From Pseudoalteromonas aurantia 208 (GTDB taxonomy: Bacteria > Pseudomonadota > Gammaproteobacteria > Enterobacterales > Alteromonadaceae): 64,000 bases of DNA. How positions within the stretch are numbered: position 1 is the stretch's first letter; the number at the start of each line of letters is the position of its first letter. The stretch spans positions 395,171 to 459,170 of the forward strand of contig NZ_AQGV01000013.1 of the NCBI RefSeq assembly GCF_014858725.1. Direction: 5' to 3'. A program made the translations under genes and the position numbers. This document shows positions 1 to 7,689 of this stretch, piece after piece. A model generated the notes under the pieces. The model was given only the letters and a program-made list of their open reading frames with translations, was not told where the DNA came from and ran no database searches.

Positions 1-235
1 CTATGAGGCGCTTTTGTGCATCAAGTTCAAAAGTATTTATTAACTGCGTACGACCGGGCGTTTTACTTGTTCGCGCAAGTTTCTGGTCAGTTAATGCATT
101 TAATGCACTGGATTTACCTGCATTCGAGCGGCCTGCAAACGCCACTTCGATCCCTTCGTCGGTGGGTAATTTAGAAATATCAGGGGCGCTGGTAATAAAA
201 CTAGCAGTGTTATACTTAATACGGGATTTGAGCAC
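1..235 (-). CDS. engB: EngB/YihA ribosome-biogenesis GTPase, N-terminal part (runs off window)
   Basis: The minus strand encodes the first 78 or so residues of a YihA/YsxC (EngB) GTPase, a cytoplasmic factor for large ribosomal subunit assembly. The P-loop reads AGRSNAGKSS, followed by LNALTDQ and the switch-I stretch TSKTPGRTQLINTF, all typical of the family. GTG at 235-233 is taken as start because AGGAG lies a few bases upstream and the reading frame begins where relatives begin (LKSRIKYNTASF then SAPDISKLP). The family is usually about 200-220 residues, so roughly the last two thirds lie left of the window. It is divergent from the cytochrome c4 gene. Identification is firm; only the extent is incomplete. 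Confidence 0.93.
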   Translation of the reverse strand, partial: MLKSRIKYNTASFITSAPDISKLPTDEGIEVAFAGRSNAGKSSALNALTDQKLARTSKTPGRTQLINTFELDAQKRLI

Positions 236-545
236 AAGCTCTCCTACAAAAAACTAATAGCAATGACCGCTATAGTTTATATCAGATACTCGCCGTGCAA
301 AAGCAAACAATGACGATCAAATCTAGATAAAAAGGTGAATTTTGCACATTACAAACTTAATCTAAGTCAAAACCTCATAATTTATAGGTCTAATATGAGC
401 AGAAAACGTGCCAGAGAATTCAATATCGTGTAGAATGTAAAAATTGCAATGTAAAGATAGAGTTTGTTCACTCAAGCAGCACGAAAAGTACCTTTTTCGC
501 GTCGCCTGGGTTTTAGATTACAGGGTCGGAAACAGAGAATTTACC
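236..545. other. Intergenic region between engB and cytochrome c4
   Basis: This AT-rich spacer must hold the divergent promoters of engB and the cytochrome c4 gene. A TAATAT hexamer at about 392-397 is a possible -10 for the rightward gene, but I find no convincing -35 partner. I see no small gene or RNA in it. Confidence 0.4.
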
Positions 546-1178
546 ATGAAAAAAATAGCATTAACTTTAACAGTGTTGCTTGGTACGTTGTCAGCAAGCA
601 ACGCAACAGCATTTGATGGCGACGCCGAAGCGGGTAAAGCAAAGTCTGCAACGTGTGCAGCGTGTCACGGCCCAGATGGCAATGCGCCTGTTAATATTTA
701 TCCAAAAATTGCCGGACAGCATGCCGATTATATCTACAAGCAATTGAAGGAATTTAAGCTTGGTATGACATCAGGTGGTAGTGAAGGTCGTATGGATCCG
801 GTCATGAGTGGTATGGCTATGCCATTATCAGATCAGGATATGAAAGACTTAGCAGCTTACTTCTCAACTTTAAATATGAATGCAGGAACTACGCCTGAAG
901 ATGTTGTAAACGTTGGGCAAAAATTATACCGCGCTGGTGACGCTGAACGAGGCATTCCGTCATGTGCCGCGTGTCATGGTCCTCGAGGTAATGGAACATC
1001 ATTAGCAAAGTTCCCTAAAATATCATTCCAACATCCAGAATATATCAAAGCTCAACTTGAGAAATTCCGTGATGGTAGTCGTAACAATGACATGAATGGC
1101 ATGATGGGTGATATTGCGAAAAAGCTAACTGACACAGACATTGAAGTATTATCCAAATATTTAAGTGGTTTACATTAA
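546..1178 (+). CDS. Periplasmic di-haem cytochrome c4
   Basis: A 210-residue secreted di-haem c-type cytochrome that carries electrons in the periplasm, usually between the bc1 complex and terminal oxidases. ATG at 546 starts a clear signal peptide (MKKIALTLTVLLGTLSASNA, cleavage near residue 20-22); upstream in-frame codons would add 34 residues that do not resemble a signal. Two CAACH haem-binding motifs lie at residues 37-41 and 140-144, one per half, with methionine-rich stretches after each that can supply the axial ligand. Length and the duplicated domain match cytochrome c4. It lies next to engB, an arrangement also seen in related gammaproteobacteria, and is followed by its own terminator. 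Confidence 0.92.
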   Translation: MKKIALTLTVLLGTLSASNATAFDGDAEAGKAKSATCAACHGPDGNAPVNIYPKIAGQHADYIYKQLKEFKLGMTSGGSEGRMDPVMSGMAMPLSDQDMKDLAAYFSTLNMNAGTTPEDVVNVGQKLYRAGDAERGIPSCAACHGPRGNGTSLAKFPKISFQHPEYIKAQLEKFRDGSRNNDMNGMMGDIAKKLTDTDIEVLSKYLSGLH

Positions 1179-1238
1179 TAGGTAACGACTAAAGTTGTAT
1201 AGAAAATTATAAAGTACTGATAAAAAATTATCATACGT

Positions 1239-1270
1239 AAAAAAAAGGTAGCATCACGCTGCCTTTTTTT
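1239..1270 (+). terminator. Rho-independent terminator of cytochrome c4
   Basis: GGTAGC (1247-1252) pairs with GCTGCC (1258-1263, one G-U pair), flanked by an A-run before and seven T after. It ends the cytochrome transcript 60-90 bases after the stop codon, so the second terminator at 1740-1770 must belong to a different transcript. Confidence 0.85.
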
Positions 1271-1420
1271 ATATTCACTGATTGCGATATATCTCAAACC
1301 CACTGTAAGACATTGACCATATAACTTTGTGCGCTTTAACTTATTTTAATCTATAAAAAAACATTAAATACATGTAATAAAAGAACTTTAAATTTACTCA
1401 CTCAACACTCCGTAAGAATT

Positions 1421-1450
1421 TTGTTATTAATTAGTTGTAACTAATTCAAT
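1421..1450 (+). promoter_or_regulatory. Possible promoter of the CsrC-like RNA
   Basis: TTGTTA (1421-1426) and TTCAAT (1445-1450) are separated by 18 bases and could be -35 and -10 elements, giving a start near 1457. Upstream, TGTAAG (about 1309) and CGTAAG (1411-1416) resemble half-sites of the inverted repeat bound by UvrY/GacA-type regulators, which activate csrB/csrC genes in relatives; neither has a good second half. This is a guess from consensus matching. Confidence 0.35.
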
Positions 1451-1456
1451 AAAGCG

Positions 1457-1771
1457 TAGATTAATTGCTGTCGCCAAGGCAAAACAATAAAAGGGACAAG
1501 TCGATAGGGAAGCGTAGGTGACATGTTTGATATCGAATGGGTATCATCATAAAGGAAATAACAATAAAGAGTCAGAGAAGACCGATAATAATAAATGCAT
1601 GGAAGTTTAATAATAAAAACAATATGGAAAGAAGCACGGAAGTAAAAATAAAAACAAAATGGATGACAACATAATAAAAATAACAAAGACTTAAAAAGTC
1701 GAAGGGAGAAGTGTCCGAATTGTGACGCTCAGATTAGCAGGCGGTAGAGAGTGATCTCTACCGTCTTTTTA
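1457..1771 (+). ncRNA. csrC: Candidate CsrB/CsrC-family sRNA (CsrA sponge)
   Basis: No convincing protein is encoded here, but the plus strand carries eight GGA motifs, beginning at 1494, 1508, 1554, 1601, 1626, 1638, 1661 and 1705. Every one is preceded by A-N, giving the CsrA-binding core A-N-GGA. The opposite strand has only about one GGA in the same stretch. The motifs sit in A-rich sequence, and the region ends in a strong hairpin plus T-run. CsrB/CsrC RNAs sequester the translational regulator CsrA through such repeats. In E. coli csrC lies between yihA (engB) and yihI, and this RNA also lies between engB and yihI. The 5' end is estimated from a weak promoter. The strand, the terminator and the motif array are seen directly; the function is inferred. 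Confidence 0.78.
1740..1770 (+). terminator. Terminator of the CsrC-like RNA
   Basis: An 11-bp stem (1740-1750 with 1755-1765, one G-U pair) with a GTGA loop is followed by TTTTT. No protein gene precedes it on this strand after the cytochrome terminator, which implies a separate non-coding transcript. Confidence 0.88.
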
Positions 1772-1791
1772 TTTATGCATTGTTTTATTGC

Positions 1792-1800
1792 TGTTATAAT
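1792..1800 (+). promoter_or_regulatory. Extended -10 promoter of the methyltransferase-yihI operon
   Basis: TGTTATAAT matches the extended -10 consensus (TG-N-TATAAT) perfectly. There is no good -35, as is usual for extended -10 promoters. It lies 33 bases before the GTG start of the next gene and just after the sRNA terminator. Confidence 0.6.
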
Positions 1801-1832
1801 ACCCGCCCTAATTTATTTCCTAAGAGTTTCTC

Positions 1833-2510
1833 GTGCAATCAGTCTCTCATTGCAACCTGTGTGGTTCTGCCGATATTAGCTTCTATCATAGCGATAAGCG
1901 CCGTGATTATTGGCAATGCCGACAGTGCGATTTAGTATTTGTTGGCAAACATCAACATCTCACCCCCACGCAAGAAAAGGCTATTTATGACAGTCATGAA
2001 AACTCACTTGAAGACTTAGGCTATAAACAATTTTTGTCGCGAGTGAGTGACCCTCTGCTTCTTAGGCTCAAAGTGCCTAGCAGTGGTCTGGACTTTGGCT
2101 GTGGCCCAGGCCCTCTGCTCGCTAAAGTGTTGTCAGATGCTGGACATAGCATGGCTATATATGACCTATACTATGCAAACGATATTACGGTACTTCGTGA
2201 TAAATACGACTTTATTACATGTACAGAGGTTATTGAGCACCTTGCTCATCCCCAAACTGTACTAACGCAATTATTCAGCTTATTAAAGCCTGAGGCACCC
2301 CTTGTTATAATGACTAAACTGGTTATTAATGCTGAACGTTTCACTAACTGGCATTATAAAAATGATCAAACACATATTTCATTTTTTAGCCGTAACACAT
2401 TTGAATATATCGCTTTGCAGTTTAACTGCAAACTCGAATTTATTGGCAATGACGTCATTATCCTTACCAAACCAATAACGCAACACGCGTTGAGTGAAGA
2501 ACTATCATGA
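1833..2510 (+). CDS. SAM-dependent methyltransferase with N-terminal zinc-binding Cys4 motif
   Basis: A 225-residue class I methyltransferase. Residues 1-35 hold a Cys4 cluster (C7, C10, C29, C32) that probably binds zinc. The SAM-binding motif I follows (LDFGCGPGPLL, near residue 87), and then TCTEVIEHL, the usual post-motif of this fold. The substrate cannot be read from the sequence. GTG at 1833 is chosen as start because AAGAG lies at good spacing and the Cys cluster follows at once. Its stop overlaps the start of yihI by four bases (ATGA), so the two genes are translationally coupled and co-transcribed from the extended -10 promoter. Confidence 0.82.
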   Translation: MQSVSHCNLCGSADISFYHSDKRRDYWQCRQCDLVFVGKHQHLTPTQEKAIYDSHENSLEDLGYKQFLSRVSDPLLLRLKVPSSGLDFGCGPGPLLAKVLSDAGHSMAIYDLYYANDITVLRDKYDFITCTEVIEHLAHPQTVLTQLFSLLKPEAPLVIMTKLVINAERFTNWHYKNDQTHISFFSRNTFEYIALQFNCKLEFIGNDVIILTKPITQHALSEELS

Positions 2511-3085
2511 CTAGAGAGAAAAAAAATCGAAAAGTAGCGCCTAGTAACGGCACACCACGATTAAGCAAAGATAAACTACGTGAGCTGCGTGCAATTAAAG
2601 AGCAGCGCACCAAAAAGCACAAAGGGGCTAAGCCTGGTTCGCGTAATGCCCAAGATGCAAAAATAGACACTCCCGTATCTGGCAACCAACAGAACAAAGA
2701 TAAGCGCGTAGGAAGTAAAAAGCCGATTGCGTTGATCTCTGAACAAACAGTTCCAGTCGTAGAACCTAAACTGCAGCGTCATTTGTCGCCTCAAGTAGAG
2801 CTAAAGAAAGTAAAAGCAACCTTAACCCCAGAACAAGAGCTAAGCCAATTAGAAGATGACGAACGTTTAATGGCTTTATTAGACCGACATGAACGTGGTG
2901 AGCTGCTTACTGGTAAAGATGCAAAATATTTTAATCGTGCAATTGCTCGCCATCAAGAGCTATGCGAAATCTTAGGCATTGACGACGAATTCGAAGAGCA
3001 AGATGTCATAGCTGATGATCCTATGTCATCGTTCGTCAGTAATGATTTAGCTGATGAGTGGCTAGCTGATGATGAGGACAAGTAA
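2507..3085 (+). CDS. yihI: Der GTPase-activating protein YihI
   Basis: A 192-residue, highly charged cytoplasmic protein matching YihI, which in E. coli stimulates the GTPase activity of Der (EngA) and so modulates 50S ribosome assembly. The N-terminal ~85 residues are basic and low-complexity (MTREKKNRKV... and lysine-rich stretches). The conserved C-terminal half contains LTPEQELSQLEDDERLMALL and an acidic tail ending LADEWLADDEDK. It overlaps the upstream methyltransferase by four bases and its stop overlaps the next start (TAATG). Having engB and yihI as near neighbours groups two ribosome-assembly GTPase functions. Slightly longer than the E. coli protein. Confidence 0.88.
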   Translation: MTREKKNRKVAPSNGTPRLSKDKLRELRAIKEQRTKKHKGAKPGSRNAQDAKIDTPVSGNQQNKDKRVGSKKPIALISEQTVPVVEPKLQRHLSPQVELKKVKATLTPEQELSQLEDDERLMALLDRHERGELLTGKDAKYFNRAIARHQELCEILGIDDEFEEQDVIADDPMSSFVSNDLADEWLADDEDK

Positions 3086-3600
3086 TGTCAATAACTTGGG
3101 TACTTCTAATCGCCCTTGGAGTAATTATTGTTGCGAGTTTATCATTTTACGCCGGTAAACTGCTTTGGCAATTGAAAGTCCAAAAAGCAAAAATTGCTTC
3201 AAAGCAAATAGAGCAGCAAGCCAAGCTACAAAAAGCTCGAGAAAAACGTAACGCAAATCTCGCGGATAGCATTAACCTTATTGCCCGTGCAATGAAAGAG
3301 AAACAATGTGAGTATTCCGAAGGCTGTTTGAGGATTTGGGTACTCATCTCTCAGTATAGTTTCGACAAAGAGATTGTATTGTCGGATATATATCCGGGAA
3401 TATATCAAATGTATGAAGAAGTTAAGGATATGCCGACACACGAGAGTCGAAAAAAATACTCTAAAAAAGACATCTTCAAAATGGATAAACAAAGATGGCG
3501 CGCAGAAGAGCGTTTAGAAAGTGCCATTATCATAGATTGTGAAAAGCTTGCGACGGAATTCCAAGCGTTACCAAATAGTGAGAATGTTGTTTTCCAATAA
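3085..3600 (+). CDS. DUF2489 family membrane-anchored protein
   Basis: 171 residues of the DUF2489 type; function unknown. Residues 4-25 form one hydrophobic membrane helix (WVLLIALGVIIVASLSFYAG). A basic, Gln/Lys-rich coiled-coil-like stretch follows (about 30-60), then a conserved cytoplasmic domain containing RAMKEKQCEYSEGCLRIWVL and KDIFKMDKQRWRAEERLE. Its start overlaps the yihI stop, so it is the third gene of that operon. A shared bidirectional terminator separates it from polA. The family name is recognised from the overall sequence; no function should be read into it. Confidence 0.75.
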   Translation: MSITWVLLIALGVIIVASLSFYAGKLLWQLKVQKAKIASKQIEQQAKLQKAREKRNANLADSINLIARAMKEKQCEYSEGCLRIWVLISQYSFDKEIVLSDIYPGIYQMYEEVKDMPTHESRKKYSKKDIFKMDKQRWRAEERLESAIIIDCEKLATEFQALPNSENVVFQ

Positions 3601-3622
3601 GCGAAACAGGATATAACCTTAT

Positions 3623-3661
3623 AAAAAACCCGATAAGTAACTTAGTTACTATCGGGTTTTT
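3623..3661. terminator. Bidirectional terminator between DUF2489 gene and polA
   Basis: A long nearly perfect hairpin (AAAAAACCCGATA and GTAAC paired with GTTAC and TATCGGGTTTTT around a TTA loop) has A-runs on one side and T-runs on the other, so it can end transcription from both convergent genes. Confidence 0.9.
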
Positions 3662-3677
3662 ACATAACATGCTTGAT

Positions 3678-6425
3678 TTAATGTGCTTGTTCCCAGTTTT
3701 CACCATAATCGGCTTCAACAATAAGTGGAACGTCTAACGATACCGCCTCAGACATCAAGGTGCAGATCACGGCACTAAACTCATCAACCTTATCTGTGGC
3801 AACTTCAAACACCAGTTCATCGTGTACTTGCATTAATAATTGAACATCATCTGTTGATTGTGTTTGTAGCCAATTATATACATCTAGCATTGCTTTTTTA
3901 ATGATGTCTGCTGCAGTACCTTGCATGGGTGCATTTATCGCAGCACGCTCCGCGGCTTTTCGACGTGCTCCATTGCGCGCATTAATATCAGGCAAGTGCA
4001 AGCGGCGGCCAAATAGAGTTTCTACATACCCTTTATCTGCGGCTTCCTCACGTGTACGCTCCATATATTCAAGCACACCAGGGAATCGTTCAAAATACTT
4101 ATCCATATAATGCTGTGCTTCATGGCGTGGAATATCAAGCTGGCGAGCCAAGCCAAATGCACTCATTCCATAAATTAAACCGAAATTCACTGCTTTAGCT
4201 TTACGGCGCATATCAGCTGTGACGTCTTCCAACTCAACTGAAAACACTTCTGATGCTGTGGCACTGTGCACATCTTTTCCTTGCTCAAAAGCGCTCAATA
4301 ATCCCTTGTCTTGTGACAAGTGAGCCATAATTCGTAATTCAATTTGGCTGTAATCGGCTGCTAAAATAACCTTATTAGAGTCGGTAATAAATGCTTGCCT
4401 AATACGACGACCAGACTCGGTTCTAATAGGAATATTCTGCAAATTTGGATCACTTGAGCTGAGACGCCCCGTTGCAGTTACCGCTTGGTGATAAGAAGTA
4501 TGAACACGGCCAGTATCCAGGTTCACCAATTTAGGCAATTTATCTGTATAAGTTGACTTTAACTTCGCTAGCCCTCTATGTTCAATAATTAACTTTGGAA
4601 GCGGGTAATCATGTGCTAATTCTTGCAATACTTCTTCAGCCGTCGAAGGTGCCCCTTTGGGAGTTTTCTTAATTATTGGTAACCCTTGCTTTTCAAAGAG
4701 AATTGCTTGCAGTTGCTTAGGAGAACTTAAATTGAACTCTTCACCTGCGAGTTCAAAAGCCGATTTTTCAATATCGGTTAATCGCTCTGCAATTTCAACA
4801 CTCTGGCGTGCCAACATATCACTATTAATACTAACACCTGTGCGCTCAACCTCTGATAGTACCTTTAGCAAAGGTAACTCAATGTCATTAAACACAGATA
4901 GCAACGATACGTGTTCTTCCAGTAATGGCCATAAATGTAAGTGTAAGCGTAAAGTAATATCAGCATCTTCCGCAGCATAAGGTGCCGCTTTTTCCAACTC
5001 AATTTGGTTAAACGTGAGTTGTGATTTGCCTTTGCCCGCAATCTCTTCAAAACTAATATTTTTGTGGCCTAGATACTTTAATGCCAGAGAATCCATATCA
5101 TGGCGCGTGCCAACACTATTAAGTACATAAGACTCAAGCATAGTATCAAATGCAATCCCATTTAATACTAAGCCAGCACGTGCTAGCACGCTTTTATCGT
5201 ATTTGAGATTCTGACCTACTTTTTTGATTGAGTGATCAGCAAGAACTTTCCCCATTTTTTCAAACACGAGAGATTTGTCTAACTGCTCTGGAGCCCCCAT
5301 ATAATCATGCGCAATAGGCAAGTAAGCAGCTTCACCAGGTTCTACCGCAAAACTCATCCCAACTAAATCAGCTTGCATGTAATCTAAACTGGTTGTTTCT
5401 GTATCAAAAGCAATTAAATCAGCATTTTCTAACTTTTTTAACCACGTATCTAACTGCGCTTGGGTCAAAATAGTTTCATAGTTTGCTTCTACAGTCGGTA
5501 CTGTCGGTTCTGATACTGCTTGATTTACTTTTGCCGCTTCATTGCCATCTAATAAATCAGCAAGCCAGCGTTTAAACTCACACTCCGCAAAGAGCTCAAT
5601 AAGCCTATCTTTATTTGTTTCAGTAACAGCAAACGTATCTAAGTCTTGCTCGACTTCAACGTCTAACTTGATTGTAGCCAACTCATAAGACAACTCTAGT
5701 TGAGATTTGTGCTCTTCCAATTTTTTCGCCATTGTCTTCGAACCGCGAAAACCTAAGCCGGCAATCTTGTCTAAATTAGCGTATAAGTTGTCAATGGCCC
5801 CTAAGCCCTGCAACATGGCTAATGCCGTTTTTTCTCCAACACCAGGGACCCCAGGAATATTATCTACTTTATCTCCCATGAGCGCCAAATAATCGATAAT
5901 GAGTTCAGGTGCAACACCAAACTTATCAACCACACCTTGAGGATCTAAGATCGTATCCGTCATGGTATTAATTAACGTGACATGTTTATCAACAAGTTGA
6001 GCCATATCTTTATCGCCAGTGCTAATTAGCACTGCACGCTCTTGCTCTGATGCAATCTTCGCAAATGTACCAATAACATCGTCAGCTTCAACACCACTAA
6101 TACAAACGAGCGGCAAACCCATTGCCTTAATAATTTCGTGAATAGGCTCTATTTGTGTGCGTAAGTCATCGGGCATTGGTGGACGATTCGCTTTATATTC
6201 GCTGTACATTTCATTTCTAAATGTCGGCCCTTTCGCATCGAATACCACCACCATATGGCTTGGTTTGTATTGTTTCAATAAACTCTTAAGCATATTGATA
6301 ACACCGTAAATAGCACCTGTGGCCTCCCCTTTTGAATTTGTTAAATGTGGAGGCGAATGATACGCACGGAAAAGATAAGAAGAACCATCAACCAAGATCA
6401 AAGGATTTTCTGGGATCTGAGACAT
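3678..6425 (-). CDS. polA: DNA polymerase I
   Basis: A full-length 915-residue DNA polymerase I for Okazaki-fragment processing and excision repair. The N-terminal 5' nuclease (about 1-300) shows GVEADDVIGT and STGDKDMAQL. The 3'-5' proofreading domain (about 335-520) keeps the acidic pair in FDTETTSLDY, so it should be active. The polymerase domain has motif A (DYSQIELR, near 690), motif B (RRKAKAVNFGLIYG) and motif C (QVHDE, near 868). ATG at 6425 begins MSQIPENPLILVDGSSYLFR, as in relatives. The Spot 42 gene that adjoins polA in E. coli is not evident; the 3' end faces the DUF2489 operon. Confidence 0.98.
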   Translation of the reverse strand: MSQIPENPLILVDGSSYLFRAYHSPPHLTNSKGEATGAIYGVINMLKSLLKQYKPSHMVVVFDAKGPTFRNEMYSEYKANRPPMPDDLRTQIEPIHEIIKAMGLPLVCISGVEADDVIGTFAKIASEQERAVLISTGDKDMAQLVDKHVTLINTMTDTILDPQGVVDKFGVAPELIIDYLALMGDKVDNIPGVPGVGEKTALAMLQGLGAIDNLYANLDKIAGLGFRGSKTMAKKLEEHKSQLELSYELATIKLDVEVEQDLDTFAVTETNKDRLIELFAECEFKRWLADLLDGNEAAKVNQAVSEPTVPTVEANYETILTQAQLDTWLKKLENADLIAFDTETTSLDYMQADLVGMSFAVEPGEAAYLPIAHDYMGAPEQLDKSLVFEKMGKVLADHSIKKVGQNLKYDKSVLARAGLVLNGIAFDTMLESYVLNSVGTRHDMDSLALKYLGHKNISFEEIAGKGKSQLTFNQIELEKAAPYAAEDADITLRLHLHLWPLLEEHVSLLSVFNDIELPLLKVLSEVERTGVSINSDMLARQSVEIAERLTDIEKSAFELAGEEFNLSSPKQLQAILFEKQGLPIIKKTPKGAPSTAEEVLQELAHDYPLPKLIIEHRGLAKLKSTYTDKLPKLVNLDTGRVHTSYHQAVTATGRLSSSDPNLQNIPIRTESGRRIRQAFITDSNKVILAADYSQIELRIMAHLSQDKGLLSAFEQGKDVHSATASEVFSVELEDVTADMRRKAKAVNFGLIYGMSAFGLARQLDIPRHEAQHYMDKYFERFPGVLEYMERTREEAADKGYVETLFGRRLHLPDINARNGARRKAAERAAINAPMQGTAADIIKKAMLDVYNWLQTQSTDDVQLLMQVHDELVFEVATDKVDEFSAVICTLMSEAVSLDVPLIVEADYGENWEQAH

Positions 6426-6538
6426 AATAAGGGGGATCCTAAATGAGCTTCAATAAAAACATCGTAAGCATGCCATACGACTAACCATAAGACGAGGAGT
6501 ATTACACAGGTAAATGTACTCTAATTAGGGGAACAATC

Positions 6539-6559
6539 TGTGGATAAGTTTGTAGATAA
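6539..6559. promoter_or_regulatory. Two tandem DnaA-box-like sites upstream of polA
   Basis: TGTGGATAA (6539-6547) is a perfect reverse-complement match to the DnaA box TTATCCACA. TGTAGATAA (6551-6559) matches eight of nine. They are in the same orientation, 12 bases apart centre to centre, about 115-135 bases before the polA start codon. DnaA influence on polA expression has been reported in E. coli, which makes a regulatory role plausible; binding is not shown here. Confidence 0.55.
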
Positions 6560-6761
6560 ACACAGAAAATCGCAGCTGACATAAAGATAAATGCCCTCGG
6601 AATCTTTTAAATATCTGATATCAATAAAAAAATCTATGTTATTTTTTAATATATTAAAATTAAGAAATGTGGAAAAACATTTTTACGCTGCAAAAATATT
6701 AGAACACTCCGTTCAAAAATCAAGCTACTATTTTCGAGCGGGAGGGTATACTACCATAAAC

Positions 6762-6791
6762 GATCTAAGATCACAGAAGATCCTTTATAAT
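6762..6791 (+). promoter_or_regulatory. GATC cluster and -10 element upstream of elbB
   Basis: GATC occurs at 6762, 6769 and 6779, followed by TATAAT at 6786-6791. The hexamer is a good -10 for elbB, whose ATG is 68 bases further on. Three Dam sites in the spacer could make the promoter methylation-sensitive if the host has Dam. Confidence 0.4.
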
Positions 6792-6858
6792 ATTTTTGCT
6801 AGTCGCTACACTACTCCAAGTATATAGCCTTTAATACTTGACTAAACGAGAACATTTC

Positions 6859-7509
6859 ATGAAAAAAATTGCGATCATCTTAAGTGGTTGTGGCGTCTTC
6901 GATGGTGCTGAAATCCACGAAACTGTACTGACAATGCTACATATAGAACAACTAGGCGCCCAGTATGAATGTTTTGCACCTAATTTAAACCAGCACCACG
7001 TCATCAATCACCTTAATGGGGAAACGCAACAGGACTCACGTAACATCCTAATTGAAGCAGCGCGCATAGCACGTGGTAATATTCATGATCTCGCGACATT
7101 AAATACCTCACACTTTGATGCGCTCGTAGTACCTGGAGGTTTTGGTGTTGCTAAAAATCTCAGTGACTTTGCTTTTTCGGGCGCGAACTCTACAATATTA
7201 GATATTTTTAAAGCAGCCTGCCAAGAGTTTAGTCAACAAAATAAGCCCATTGCCTATTTATGTATCGCCCCAGCACTAATTGGTCATATTCATCCACAAG
7301 GGACGCTCACAACCATCGGTAACGATCCTGACACAGCACTCGCAGCAGAGCAACTTGGAGCCAAGCACGTTGACTGTGCAGCCAACGATATTGTTATTGA
7401 CCTACAACAAAAAGTCATATGCACACCCGCTTACATGTTGGCTAATTCAATCTCCGAAGCCTCAGAGGGAATTGTAAAAGCCATAACGCAACTTATTGAT
7501 ATGGCATAA
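6859..7509 (+). CDS. elbB: ElbB-type DJ-1/PfpI-family glyoxalase III-like protein
   Basis: A 216-residue cytoplasmic protein of the ElbB (YhbL) branch of the DJ-1/PfpI superfamily, associated with isoprenoid metabolism and glyoxalase activity in E. coli. Seen features: MKKIAIILSGCGVFDGAEIHET at the N terminus, ALVVPGGFGVAKNLSDFA, and a nucleophile-elbow-like PIAYLCIAPALIGH carrying the candidate catalytic cysteine. ATG at 6859 is chosen over an upstream TTG (6838) because AACGAG precedes it and relatives begin exactly at MKKIA. It is divergent from polA and monocistronic as far as can be seen. Confidence 0.9.
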   Translation: MKKIAIILSGCGVFDGAEIHETVLTMLHIEQLGAQYECFAPNLNQHHVINHLNGETQQDSRNILIEAARIARGNIHDLATLNTSHFDALVVPGGFGVAKNLSDFAFSGANSTILDIFKAACQEFSQQNKPIAYLCIAPALIGHIHPQGTLTTIGNDPDTALAAEQLGAKHVDCAANDIVIDLQQKVICTPAYMLANSISEASEGIVKAITQLIDMA

Positions 7510-7651
7510 CGCATTGCGTAAATTCAATAGCATGAATCATCTGCTTCTTTGCGACAACGCAAGAAAATAACCTTTTTGTGATGATATAAGTAAGTTTACG
7601 TTTTATAAATGAGTGGGTGGCGTTATAATTGCTAAAAATTCCGTCATCTAT

Positions 7652-7665
7652 CGTGATTGATCACG
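7652..7665. promoter_or_regulatory. Palindrome in the cytochrome c5 upstream region
   Basis: CGTGAT-TG-ATCACG is a perfect 6-bp inverted repeat about 22 bases after a TATAAT (7624-7629) and 25 bases before the c5 start codon. Its position suits an operator. It is too short-spaced for a standard CRP or FNR site, so I cannot name the regulator. Confidence 0.3.
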
Positions 7666-7689
7666 TCACAACCGAAGTGGGCAAGACAA

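Larger units (their letters stand above)
6426..6858. other. Divergent intergenic region between polA and elbB
   Basis: 433 bases with promoters for both flanking genes. It holds two DnaA-box-like sites (6539-6559), an AT-rich stretch (about 6600-6665) and three closely spaced GATC sites before a TATAAT. A 78-codon plus-strand frame at 6591-6827 has no good ribosome site and AT-driven composition; I do not call it a gene. Confidence 0.6.

Noticed and set aside
1441..1686. 81-codon minus-strand reading frame between cytochrome c4 and the methyltransferase
   Set aside because: Composition is Phe/Tyr-rich because the other strand is A-rich; it lies inside the A-N-GGA RNA candidate and shows no domain or convincing ribosome site.
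3601..3677. Spot 42 (spf) RNA next to polA
   Set aside because: Only 77 bases separate polA from the DUF2489 gene and they are filled by the bidirectional terminator; nothing resembling Spot 42 is present.
6539..6791. Possible chromosomal replication origin (DnaA boxes, AT-rich stretch, GATC cluster)
   Set aside because: Only two boxes, no dnaA/mnmG/parAB neighbourhood, and the GATC cluster does not match the oriC 13-mer pattern; a promoter-type role is simpler.
6591..6827. 78-codon plus-strand frame upstream of elbB
   Set aside because: AT-driven composition, no recognisable domain, overlaps the probable elbB promoter.
7652..7665. Palindrome read as a CRP or FNR site for cytochrome c5
   Set aside because: Half-sites are too close together (2-4 base spacing) for either regulator; kept only as an unnamed palindrome.
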